Part shown: positions 54,585 through 64,000 of the stretch, in pieces | Numbering within the stretch: position 1 is the stretch's first letter | How the letters are laid out: each line of letters opens with the position of its first letter | DNA from: Himantopus leucocephalus | Taxonomy: Eukaryota > Chordata > Aves > Charadriiformes > Recurvirostridae | Direction of reading: 5' to 3' | NCBI GenBank assembly: GCA_003993805.1 | Contig: RSEF01000005.1 | Span: 34,083,175-34,147,174, forward strand | Length of the DNA stretch: 64,000 bases | Program-made: the position numbers and the translations under genes | Notes under the pieces: generated by a model | What the model was told of the DNA's origin: nothing | Databases searched by the model: none | Seen by the model: only the letters and a program-made list of their open reading frames with translations

Positions 54585-54650
54585 CTACTGGTACTTCTAA
54601 AATAAAGTCTGGTGTTTTGTCATAACCCTTTGCACGAAGCTGATCTTCAG
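54585..54650 (-). CDS. CDIN1: CDIN1 internal exon with the PD half of the nuclease motif (about human residues 182-204)
   Basis: This 66-bp exon encodes [20 protein letters not shown] plus V, with split Ala codons at both ends. Human CDIN1 reads [20 protein letters not shown], so there is one change (Gln to Glu). The TPDF segment supplies the PD aspartate of the PD-(D/E)xK superfamily; the ExK half lies in the next exon. The donor GTAG|GTAAGT is a near-perfect consensus. The acceptor is CTATATATAG, with a poor pyrimidine tract just upstream of it, so splice strength at this end may be modest; a pyrimidine-richer stretch lies slightly further upstream. Removal of the flanking introns keeps the frame open. 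Confidence 0.96.
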
Positions 54651-55313
54651 CTATATATAGAGAATGAGAACTATTGTTTATAAAACTATTCTATTAAGCA
54701 GACAGCAGTATAATTAATTTTATTTTAAATAAGAGTGCAAGAATTACTAATGCAGTCATACATATCTTTCTTATGCATGCAATGCTGTGTCAGATTAAAT
54801 GAACCTTTGTAGAAAACCTGAAGCATGGATATAAAAATGCTTCTTTGTCATCCTTGCATTTTTATGTCTTCATTATAAACATCATTAATTCAAGCTGTCA
54901 TACAGTATTTTATAACCCCCAAATATTCAAAATAAAGAGGTATATTCACTGATTGAAAGAAGAGTCTCCTCACATTAGGAAGCTGTTAAGATTAATCCTA
55001 CCAACAGCAGAAATGGGGATATACTGTAGCCGCCTTTTGGTTTTATTTTAGTGTCAGCATAAAGTTGTTAAAAAAAGAACAAGAAAATCCTTCCCTTCCA
55101 GAAATTTATTACAGGACAGAGAAGCCACAATTTTAGTTTCTCTTGCATCCTGCATTCAATAGAATTTATCCCATTTCAGAACATACAAAGTTTAGAAATT
55201 CTGTTAACATTAACTACACAACTCTAATGCTTACAAATATTAGAGCTGAGTATTTCAAGAAACAATAATGAGTGAGTGAGATAAAACCACAAAGGACAAA
55301 AGATGCTTCCTTT

Positions 55314-55340
55314 AAAAAAAAAGAAAAAAAGAAAAAAAGG
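55314..55340. repeat. A-rich simple tract
   Basis: A run of nine A, then GAAAAAAAG units on the plus strand. No element body was recognised to the left of it. Confidence 0.9.
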
Positions 55341-57499
55341 CAAGCCCAAGCAAGCCCTTAATATTTTCTAAACTATTGTCCTTGATTTCCGATACCATTA
55401 CATTGGTATTTCTGAAACACCATTTCTCCATTAGAATTTGGAGTGACCTGGTCATTCAATTCCAGGCATGGCTTTCTGTCTTCACCCAAGCTCAACTAAT
55501 GGCACTACCTAGTAACAAGTAAGGCTGTGTAGCCCCTTAACACCTACTGGGCTGTTGACATTGTCATGCATCCCATTCGCCTTTCTACATCACCTTTGAT
55601 TAAAATTAATGGTCCATTCTCACTGTTGGGTAGCTTATTTCCAATCCATTTATCAGGTTAGGACAGTAGTTTCATGGCCAATGTTCAGAACTCAGTTTTA
55701 GAATACTTTGTGCATATCCTGAAAGGTCAGCAGTTTGAGTCCAAGTAACATTTTAATGACAAGAAAATCATACACTCTTAGAAATCAAAATATTTTAAAA
55801 GTGCCTAAAGCAAACTTCCCTCCTTTTTCTCATTGAAGAATATAAGCCTGAAGTATTTCTCTTATATAGTGAACTCATACTGAAAGTGGGACAGGAGTAA
55901 TTTTGGAAAGTTGTACATTCACTTAAGTGTAAACTGCAATAGCTGTTTATTCTTTTTGATAGCTGTAGTATTTCTTTTGAAATTTGAGAGTGTTTCTTCA
56001 CTGTAAGCACACTATATTGTAAATACAAGGCTTTGCAGTGCAACACTTCCACCACATCACCCGATCAGCTACTAAACTTTTCTAGGATTTGGAGACAGAC
56101 TTGATTGTTCGCTATTTTTTCAAACTTAGATTGTCAGGTATATGGATAAAAGATGTTAAGATTAACAAGGTTCTAATTTAACAGAGCCTATGAATAGAGA
56201 GGTTTATGCCATAACATAAAAATGAATTAATGTTCTATATAGTCTTTTAATCTTGATAAAAATTAAAAATAATCCAGTTTTATCCAACTCTATTTAAATG
56301 TAACCTGCTCTTAATTGTTTAAAGCAGTCTAGAAAAGACAACAGGATGTCCCAGCTGAAATTTTCATTATTTAAGAACACAAATATAGCAATAGAAAGTT
56401 CAGTCTTTTCTTTCACATCTAACAAATACTAGTATAACAAATTCAGGGAAATGTACCTTAAAAAAACCTAATGAAAATCAGGACACATGTAAAAACATTT
56501 CCTGATAGGTCAACTTGGCAGGTCTCTGAATTGGAGTTTGCATCAGCATTACTTTTAATATTCTTCGGCAGACTCTTTTCAAGGATGCCCGATTACTTTT
56601 AAAATCATTTGATGCTAATGAATGGCTTGAAAAAGAACATGCTTTTCCTTTTAAATCTGTTCCTGAATGTTTTCACTTGGTTTCTCCTAACATTTTGTAT
56701 TGTGATAAACATTGGAAAATATGTTAAAAAACACGTTTATTATCGATGTGAGTTGTCTATCATGTGCAGGAACATAATTATACATTACCATTTCTTCAAG
56801 TATTTTGAAGCTTTGTAACTTCAGAGAAAAAAAAAATTACAGAAACTCCCCACAATCACCATAAACTTTTTTTTTTTTAAACCAAAACCCCACCAAAAGA
56901 CAAATTCTTGCTTTTTGTACCACGTAAGTTTCAGATTGATACAGAAGCTGCAGAGGTACCATTCTGCACCTTAAAAGACCTTTCAGCTCTTGCATGGATT
57001 AAGAGAATAATCTAACAACTGCTTGAAAGCTAGCCCATAGCAGCTTTGACAGTTACATTTATGCATCCTCAGATTTGAAAATTACATTGAAACAGCCCTA
57101 AAAAGCAGTTTGTCTCTAGATTGCCCATTAATTTATATTTCCAACAAAACCACAGCTTCATCTTTACTATAACTTCACACTCAATCATAACCATTTAACA
57201 CATCATTGTTCTTATACTAGCCTCTGGATATAACAAAGAAACCAAACATTCTTCTGTTGGTGCATGAATGAACAGCAACAGCAACTGCAAATTTAAGATT
57301 ACAGCAGAAAACCCCGATAAGATTTCATGATTTATATCCAGACTGCTACTGAGGACATCATGGTGGGAACTAAAGGAGGATAAAATTCCAGATGAAGGTC
57401 AGTACCTTCCCATTATATCTCAAAGATTTCCTAATATATTCATGGCAAAGATACGTAAAAATAAAGATCCGATATAGAGCCCAGAATTTCCCAGCATTT

Positions 57500-57900
57500 C
57501 AGTATGGCAAGTGAAGCTGTTAGCCTGTTTTGAGAGAATGCTTCCAGTGATCACTTTAATCTCCAGGCAAAGTGATAAAGACTTGAGAGCTGTGTTTTTG
57601 CTGAAGAGAAAACGTGGTACATGATGTGTTTCTCATGAACAGTGGATTAATAAAATGCGAACACCATTAGTTTGTATAGGTTTCCAATCAATTTCTGGGT
57701 GAATGTGATCTGTAGGCTTTGAAAGCGAACTGCTCTAGAACACACAGATTACGTCCCGAACCTGAAAAGCTGTTTCATGCTCCAATACTACACCGGGGCA
57801 ATTTACATTCACTGTGTCCTTTGACTGTGCTTTCTTCTCCTGTAATGACTCTCTGTTGCCCAGGTGAACACAGCTGATACAAAAACCTTACTATTCTTGA
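57500..57900. other. candidate conserved non-coding block in CDIN1 intron
   Basis: This stretch lacks simple repeats and transposon landmarks and has a more balanced composition than its surroundings, with words such as CCAATCAATTTCTGGGTG and GATTACGTCCCGAACCTG. It has no supported open frame. I flag it only by appearance; a cross-species alignment would decide. Confidence 0.3.
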
Positions 57901-58539
57901 AGCATGGTACACTGGAATAGCACACTAACATGGAAACTGCAAGAATTCTGTTTCTTTAACATGCGTTAAAAAGTAATGGAATTGTGAGTACAACAATCTA
58001 AGTCATAAGCCATCTTCAAAACTGGAATGCAGTCTTACTCATAGCCTAACAAAGCCTGAATTTGTTGACCTATAGAAAATGCTGTCATCTCTTCTGTTTT
58101 CCTGAGGTTTTCTTCAAGCAGTTTTGGAACTAATTTTCCAGAAAGGAAAGATTTTATTGTGAGGGTTTCAGTAGGGTTCTTCTTGCAGATACTTAGGAAA
58201 AGCTTTTTTTTTAATAACAACAACAACAAAAAATCACACCTAGAACCTTAGAGACATCTGCAATGCACAGAAATAATAAATACAACCACTTAACATATCT
58301 TAAATCATGACTAAACAATACTTCAGTATACATAAAATGTAAATAATAAATTAAGCTATCTCATTTATATCTTTATATTCTAATGAGTTAACCCATTCTA
58401 GATAGTTTGATTTGACAGCACAGATTCCTTAGAGCTTATTTCTAAAGACAAAATTGATGCTTATCCAAGGTCATGAAACATTAAAATTTAAACCTGATTT
58501 GTGTACTATACAAGTTTGCACAAGCCAAATAAAATGATA

Positions 58540-59000
58540 ATCATTGGGTTGAGGATCCATTAGTGAGCCATCTAGTCCATTCCCTTGTATCGTGACAGGA
58601 TTGATTTCATTACCAGCTTTGATGGATGAGTGTCAAGTCTAGCCTTGAATTTTTCATCGAAGGTGATTCCATAACCTCCCCTGGCAGCTTGTTTTATACT
58701 TATTGTTCCTAGAACTGTTTAGTATTTTAACACAACATCATCTCTGCAATTACAGCTTAAGCCTATTACCTGTATCTTTGCTCTTATAGCCAAATAGGAA
58801 AAACTACCTCCCCACATTTTCATAGTATTTTGTATGCAAGTTTGTATGCAATAGTTATTCCTGGTTGTTTTTTTTTTTTAAATTTTTTCTCCAAAATAAA
58901 AGAGCACGCTAACTCTGTTCCTTAGTCATATGGAGAAATCTTTTAAAAACCTTAATACTCTTTCTAATTTCCTGAATTTGTTTAAGGTTTCAAAAATTTT
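58540..59000 (-). mobile_element. old, diverged CR1 LINE fragment
   Basis: The plus strand shows CR1 reverse-complement landmarks in the right order: GAGCCATCTAGTCCATTCCC near the left end, then a GGTGATTCCATAACCTCCCC and TGGCAGCTTGTT block, then TTGTTCCTAGAACTGTT, and further right a decayed TTTTCTCCAAAATAAA block that matches the coding part near the C terminus of the reverse transcriptase. The element is therefore on the minus strand. It is much more diverged than typical young CR1 copies, with T insertions near 58868. The right boundary is uncertain. Confidence 0.75.
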
Positions 59001-59780
59001 AACATGAATATACCTTTAGGAGTGATCATAATTTCTGGTAAAACCAGCAAAATTCCCCGATCACCCAAATTTAGTACAACACTGAACCATTAATAAAAGA
59101 CAGCACTTCGTTTTTGTCTCATCACATAAGGAATCCAAGATTTAAGAAGTCATTGTTAAGTTTATTATCACAATAAGAGAAATGATGCTTTAAACACTAA
59201 TCACTGCTTTAATGGCACTCATATACGAGAAATGTAATGCAGGCTAAAAGAAGAAAATGAAAATAACTTCCTAACTAATTAATCCTTAAAATAACTTTAC
59301 ATATAGGGATTGTGAAAAAAGCGCTTGCATCGGTTGGGAGACAGGGGGCAAAAACTCAGCAGAAACTGCACAGAAAGCTAAATGAGTGAATCCTCTAGCA
59401 GTTCTTTAATACATAAAGCATTTTGAAGCTAATATTTCTTATGCTTCCTCCTAAGTCTCATAAGGCCTAGATTATGGCTAATATCTCATGACACCAAAAG
59501 TAATACTGCAGCAGATATTAAAGCATTTTTTTCAGCTACTTATTCTATAAAATATTAATTGCAAGCCTGTGCATGTGCTGTATATATAGGGTATTAGGTA
59601 ACTGAGTTCCTGCTCAGTTCTAAATCAATAAAAGATAACATGTACAGCATCAATCATTTTTTACTCTTCCTTTACTACCTAATACAAAGAGCATTGAGGC
59701 TTATTTTTTTCTTAAGTAAACAGTCACTGAAATCTTTGAAGTTAAAGATTCACTGGCTGGTCTCTACTACAGATTCTTAC

Positions 59781-59848
59781 CTATGAAAGAGAGATTTTTT
59801 TCCAAAAGCATTTCTCGCAGCAAGACTTCATGCTCATGCCCAATAGCG
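59781..59848 (-). CDS. CDIN1: CDIN1 internal exon (about human residues 159-182)
   Basis: This 68-bp exon encodes (H)[19 protein letters not shown] followed by SFI, then the first base of an Ala codon. It aligns without gaps to human [20 protein letters not shown]. The acceptor is TGTCAG|C and the donor ATAG|GTAAGA is a strong consensus. The leucine in EKNLS corresponds to human Leu178, the site of the known p.Leu178Gln anaemia mutation, and it is conserved here. The segment is a helix leading into the PD-(D/E)xK nuclease core. At the 3' junction the bird reads Ile-Ala where I recall Leu-Asp in human; the Asp-to-Ala change comes from the split codon G|CT and is the least conservative difference in the gene stretch. 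Confidence 0.96.
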
Positions 59849-62658
59849 CTGACAGCTTTAGGTTAAGAAATGGAAGATTACTTTGGAAAAGAACCAACTT
59901 CAGAAAAACATCACAGGTAAAGTAATTCTTGATAAAATTTATTGGCCTTCACCTGCATTTCAGAAGTGATCAGTGATTTGAACTCTAAGTTTTGAAATTC
60001 CTTACAGGGATTCTTCAGAGGTGTTTAGCACTTTGTGAAAATCAGACTGCTGTACGATCAGCACACATTTTACAAACTTAAGACCCATTACATCATATTT
60101 ATTCAGTATAAAATAAGGGTAATACTTCCATTTTTGCTGTATTTCCCCTCCAAATTTAAAACAAAGTGTAAGCTAAAACATGTCATTAAATACTTTCTAA
60201 GTTGCTCTCTCTAATTCAGCAAGAAATGAAATAAACTGTTTTTTTCTTTATATTCTGAAATTGATAGGCACTACATTCATCTGAAACATCTTACCGTAAC
60301 AAAATATCTTTTTAATTGATTTTTCAGAATCACGAACTAATGTCAGAGAAGGATGAAATAATATTTTATAGTGAAGTCCTTTTCACTTCACTGACTGCCT
60401 GTTGATCCAATGTGCTATTCTTAGCAATATGTAAAAAAGTCACCACATCAAATATTTTTAATGTGTCCTCCTGGAGGTCAAAGTTCTATTCTGGAAGCTT
60501 TTAAGAAAAATCTTATAGAACATCATGATAAAGGATCTTACATTAAAAACAGTTAAGTTCCTAATTCTGTTTAGAATAACTTCTGAATAGTTAAACTACA
60601 GATCACCTTACCATTAGAGTTAATTACTTAGCTTATGCTGAACAGCAAAAAACCTAATCATATGGAATCTTTTCATATATATATACAGTTTTGATCAATT
60701 GAAACGATATATTATGTTAAACTCTACTAGCAGTTACAGAATAAAAGGGGCAAATGAAGAACAGCAAAAATGTAAGAAAAATACTGCGAGCAGAATTTAT
60801 AATGCACCATAAGCAGAAACACTTAGACTTAGTCTATAATAATACCTGTTATTGATGTATGGCAATGACCATGGGGCAAAACTTGTAAATAACCTCACAA
60901 GCCATTTTCTACTCATGCAATCTAGCAGCCTAGTTTCCCGTAAGCATCTGAACTATTACTGAAAAATAGCCTCTTGGCATTTACAAAGAGGTTGACTTCA
61001 TACTTTAGTCCATGCATATACAATTAGATAGTTATATTTAAAATCAATATGCAATCCTTCAAAAGACATTATGCTTTTAAAACCTTAACTTTAAATTGAT
61101 TTTTAACTATTTTATGCACCTCAAAATTAACATCTAATTCAGCAACATACTTGCAGATAATGCACTCGCGCAGCTTAGTATTAAACTTTTCTGCACCAAA
61201 ATGGAATTGAAAAACTCCTCATTATTCTTATTGATGTCACTGCGTATTCAATAACTTCACTTGAGTCAGAATCTGAGCAGGATCGAAAAGACCTTTTTAG
61301 ACTGCAGGCAAGTTATTCTTAAAAACTGTTCATAATTCTACAATGTGTTATTATTACTTTCAAAATGACACTTTCAAAAGACTATAGCCAGATTTCTCAT
61401 CAACAAAACATTAATCTTAAAATTCTGGATACAAAAATTAGTGATCAACAACCCTTTAAAAAGTGTAACTTATCAGATTAATCCACTTTCAGAGAGCTGT
61501 GTTTAATGTTGAAGAGAGTCTCAACGAATACTTAAAATTATGATTACAGCCACAAAATACAAATACAATAAAAGCTCTATCCTGCTGCCCTTAAAGTTAA
61601 TGGCAGCAGGACTGAGTCTGCAGTAGACACCAGGCAAATATTTGTAGCGGAAAGAAGCATTTTCAAGGGTTGACCACCACTTGTATCAAAACTACGAGAA
61701 GTGATGTTTCTCATGCATAACTAAACATCATTGTAGCTTTCCTATCCTGCAACTGTACAGTGAAACCAAGATCTTCCCCCAAACTGCACTCATAGGTTTA
61801 TGCAAGGTTTCTCTAGGACTTGGGAGGGAATTGCCTTGCTAGCCTGCTCAGTGATAGCAGGCCAGGATTTTGAAATTGTTCCTTTGATAGCAGACTGAAA
61901 CAGAAGAGCTACTCATTCGGGACTTCATTAAAACAGATTTGGGGTAGCAGGGATCATTCCTAAAAAATTATAATCTTAGTCTGGAATACTCAGTACTGTG
62001 TGGAGTTCTGCCAGTATTCCCACTGGATACTGGGGATCTCTAATTAACCATTTCAACACTACAAAAGAACCCCAAACCTAAAATTCAAGATACACAGGTC
62101 TTTTTCTACCTTCCATTCCCTTTAAGGAGAGAAAGTAAAAGGACTGCACTGGAATGTCATATATGATTTAAAAAATACTGATCAGTCAATCACACCTGAA
62201 TTGCACTTGAAAACAATCCAATTAAAATTTGCATTTATAACAAAGCAATGCCTTAATGTTGAACACTATCTCTGCAACTTACTAGTTTAATCACAGAATA
62301 GTTGAGATTGGAAGGTATCTCCAGAGATCATCTAGTCCAACTCCACCACTCAAAGCATGGTCAACTAGTCTTAATAGAAAACCAGACATGCATTTCAACT
62401 AAGCAAAACCAAAGACGTTCAATCAGGCATATGAACGTGTAGCCACCAAACTGACAACTTCCCGTGGTCCATCTGATTTTTGTTAAACAGTATAAGAGAA
62501 AGCTCTGCAGTGACCCTCTAGCTGATTGAATGTAAAACAGAGGAGTATGAAACGTGTTTTGTGAAGCAGAACTTTATGTCAGGTTAAAGCTAGACACATC
62601 TCTTCCACACAGTCTAAGCTCGTCAATTGTGCACCTAAAATTTTATGGGAAAGGATAC
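59849..62658 (-). other. CDIN1 intron (2810 bp)
   Basis: Bounded by a GT donor at 62658-62657 and an AG acceptor at 59850-59849 on the minus strand. It holds a CR1 3'-end fragment (about 62288-62385). The rest is AT-rich single-copy-looking sequence with a small inverted repeat, GTGAAG/CTTCAC, near 60372. No additional exon was recognised. Confidence 0.85.
62288..62385 (-). mobile_element. CR1 LINE 3'-end fragment
   Basis: On the plus strand it reads AATCACAGAATAGTTGAGAT and goes on to a typical ATCATCTAGTCCAACTCC block followed by CACTCAAAGCATGGTCA. This is the reverse complement of the 3' end of avian CR1 LINEs, so the element lies on the minus strand, the same sense as CDIN1. Only about 100 bp remain, which is the usual 5' truncation. 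The left edge near 62288 is fairly clear; the right edge is approximate. Confidence 0.85.
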
Positions 62659-62708
62659 TGTTTGATGCAGTCCACCAGTGGTCCATAACAACAGTCATTC
62701 ACAGTACA
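62659..62708 (-). CDS. CDIN1: CDIN1 internal exon (about human residues 143-159)
   Basis: This 50-bp exon is too short to show as an open reading frame. It encodes CTVNDCCYGPLVDCIK plus the first two bases of a His codon. The human counterpart reads CIVNDCCYGPLVDCIKH, so there is one change (Ile to Thr). The acceptor is CTGCAG|TGT and the donor is AAACA|GTATCC, which is not a strong consensus at -1 but has GTAT. The phase (2) matches the following exon, which begins with the C that finishes CAC (His). It is separated from the previous exon by an intron of only 361 bp, much shorter than the other introns here. The three closely spaced cysteines of NDCC and VDC are kept. I see no evidence that they bind metal. 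Confidence 0.96.
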
Positions 62709-63069
62709 CTGCAGACAAATAAGAGAAGTAGTATAGTGATGGGAAACTACAAAACCATTATAGTTAAACACTATCTTAAAAACAGTAATTACTTTTCTTC
62801 AAAAGGGCTATCAGATGCTGTTCAGATTTAATCACAGAAAACAAAACCTGCATGCTTTTATTCACTATAAAAGCAAGCTATTAAAAAGTGAAATGCTCCT
62901 CTCACAAATATCGCATTGCCATTTATGGTGCACCCTGACCTCACTGATAGTTTACTATGCCAGTAATTAAATGAGGTTTAAAATCTTTTACTCTGCTAGG
63001 CAGATAACAGCATTGCCACAGGAAAAAAAAAAAAAAAGAAGAAAAAAAAAAGACAACTGTGATTAATAC
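62709..63069 (-). other. short CDIN1 intron (361 bp)
   Basis: The intron is bounded by GT (63069-63068) and AG (62710-62709) on the minus strand. It carries an A-rich tract on the plus strand at 63023-63053, which is a T-rich tract close to the donor on the transcribed strand. No gene or recognisable repeat family was seen. Confidence 0.85.
63023..63053. repeat. A-rich simple tract
   Basis: A run of fifteen A, then GAAG, then ten A. It may be the eroded tail of an inserted element, but no element body was recognised beside it. Confidence 0.9.
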
Positions 63070-63149
63070 CTGATAGACTTGATTTGCTAGAACTCCATCT
63101 GGAATCTGAGAAGGGTCCCGTAGCATACTATTTATAAGAGTTTTGGAGG
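63070..63149 (-). CDS. CDIN1: CDIN1 internal exon (about human residues 117-142)
   Basis: This 80-bp exon encodes [20 protein letters not shown] followed by ANQVYQ, after two bases (CC) that complete a proline codon. Human CDIN1, as I recall it, has the nearly identical segment beginning SKSIINSML at residue 117. CDIN1 is a small nuclear and cytoplasmic protein that binds codanin-1; mutations cause congenital dyserythropoietic anaemia type Ib. This part is the helical middle region ahead of the nuclease fold. The acceptor is a pyrimidine-rich TTCATTTCTCTAG and the donor is CAG|GTATTA. The exon ends in phase 0, which fits the next exon starting with a whole Cys codon. The open frame continues past the donor for some residues, but those are intron. 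The preceding exon (human segment ending HEETPP) was not found up to base 64000. Confidence 0.96.
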
Positions 63150-64000
63150 CTAGAGAAATGAAGAATAAAAACATACAAAAAATCTGTTAGCTCAGTTATC
63201 CACTCAGCAGGGAGATAAGACATACTTTTATAAGGAAAACATTGATGATGTTGATAATTTTGAAAATTATCCAACCAGCAACTACCAACCTATAAATTTG
63301 TAGCTACTTACCCATTCTGATATGATTAACTCTAAAGTCTTGAAACACCAAAGCATTTTATTAGCACAGGGTGAAAGCAGGCCCTTGTTTACCTATTGAG
63401 TTTCACTGGGCAGTTTCTGCTTCAGAAGCATCATGCTCCTAAGGAAACTGTTTCATGTAAAGAAAATGTAACTCAAAATAACCTTCGTATCCTATGAGAA
63501 CTTAAGGAAGAAGACATGTAAAAGTTCAAAACAGCCTTTAAAAACAACGTTTTGTTTTAACAATCTTAAGCGCTTTATTGACTTAACGATTCCAGTTTAG
63601 TAGTTTTCAAATGTATTTATTTACTTATTTAGATTTGACACATTTATTTGACTGTACTAAAAGCTGGCAAAAGGCTTTCTGTGCTAATTTCAAATCTAAA
63701 ACACAAAAGAAATCAGAAGACCATTTATCAGTCTTTTATTCACTGATATTGATACAATATGATATTGATACAATGAAAAAAATAACATAAATCAGGAGAT
63801 GCCTTTAGTTTATTTTTAAATATAGTCCTTGTAAGCACTGGCATTCTGTTTTCTTTCCAGGTGCTTACTCTGGGTAGTTGCATATACCAGTTAATTACTA
63901 ATAGTAGTGGAAAGACTTTATTCTAGAAAAATGCCTTCTAAAAACATCAAACATTTCATTTTACAATTTCTCACAGAAAAAACACCACTGCTGCACAAGC
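63150..64000 (-). other. CDIN1 intron upstream of the first exon seen
   Basis: This is intronic sequence on the minus strand ending in the acceptor at 63150-63151. I searched it for the preceding CDIN1 exon (human segment around LANEVDYAPSLMARL to HEETPP) and did not find it. It contains a two-copy tandem repeat with 16-bp period at 63744-63774 (unit TGATATTGATACAATA). Nothing else stands out. Confidence 0.7.
63744..63774. repeat. short tandem repeat, 16-bp unit, two copies
   Basis: TGATATTGATACAATA is followed directly by TGATATTGATACAAT. The copies are identical over the shared length, so this is probably a recent local slippage duplication. Confidence 0.85.

Larger units (their letters stand above)
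54651..59780 (-). other. CDIN1 intron (5130 bp)
   Basis: Bounded by the strong donor GTAAGA (59780 downward) and the acceptor at 54652-54651 on the minus strand. It contains an old CR1 copy (about 58540-59000), a candidate conserved block (about 57500-57900), an A-rich tract at 55314-55340 and a T-run near 56868-56878. Short frames here, such as those at 55795-56055 and 56609-56818, match nothing I know and have no splice context, so I treat them as chance. Confidence 0.8.
1..63149 (-). other. CDIN1: CDIN1 gene locus, partial (internal exons and introns)
   Basis: This is the inferred extent of the CDIN1 transcription unit inside the window, transcribed right to left. Five consecutive internal exons join to a 123-residue open frame that collinearly matches human residues about 117-239. 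The 5' exons (residues 1-116) lie beyond 64000 and the C-terminal exon or exons (residues 240-281) lie left of base 1 or were missed. Introns in the window are 361, 2810, 5130 and 2854 bp, then at least 51.6 kb. CDIN1 is known to be a very large gene in mammals, with MEIS2 beyond its 3' end in convergent orientation. That the locus covers the whole left side is inference; an alternative is a terminal exon too diverged to recognise. Confidence 0.75.

Noticed and set aside
1..64000. CRISPR arrays, tRNA or rRNA genes, bacterial operons
   Set aside because: No regularly spaced repeats, no tRNA-like cloverleaf with A and B boxes noticed, and the sequence is clearly vertebrate.

Overview
The window looks like part of a bird genome, taken from a draft assembly. 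It is AT-rich and has no operons or long open reading frames. It carries degraded CR1-type LINE copies and ERVL-type LTR fragments with the typical avian start TGTCCTGGTTT. The two N characters (12795 and 26986) lie at a poly-T tract and at a duplication junction, as expected at closed gaps of a short-read assembly.

The only protein-coding gene I can support is on the minus strand at the right end. Five internal exons (63149-63070, 62708-62659, 59848-59781, 54650-54585, 51730-51625) encode a continuous, phase-consistent stretch of CDIN1 (C15orf41, CDAN1-interacting nuclease 1), roughly human residues 117 to 239 of 281. All five have AG acceptors and GT donors, and the joined frame has no stop. 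This stretch holds the PD...ExK nuclease signature, split between the last two exons. The first exons lie beyond base 64000. The terminal exon (or exons) was not found, so bases 1-51624 most simply read as one very large CDIN1 intron that continues off the left edge.

The left 51 kb holds no gene I can support. It contains a dense block of probable conserved non-coding sequence (about 20.4-22.7 kb) rich in TAAT homeodomain cores and TGACA/TGACAG (MEIS/TGIF-type) half sites, including one composite PBX-MEIS-like site. Several weaker candidate blocks also occur. In vertebrates CDIN1 lies next to MEIS2, so regulatory elements for MEIS2 are a plausible reading, but this is inference. The same region contains two ERVL-like LTR fragments (10.48-10.84 and about 13.3-13.52 kb), a CR1 copy at 33.6-34.05 kb, an older CR1-like fragment at 4.4-4.5 kb, a 239-bp-period tandem duplication at 26.75-27.22 kb interrupted by an N, and simple A/T tracts.

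I found no CRISPR array, tRNA, rRNA, bacterial system or other new molecular machine. The short open reading frames outside the exons look like chance or repeat-derived frames. The points most worth checking are the conserved block, the very long 3' intron of CDIN1 and the duplication with the N.
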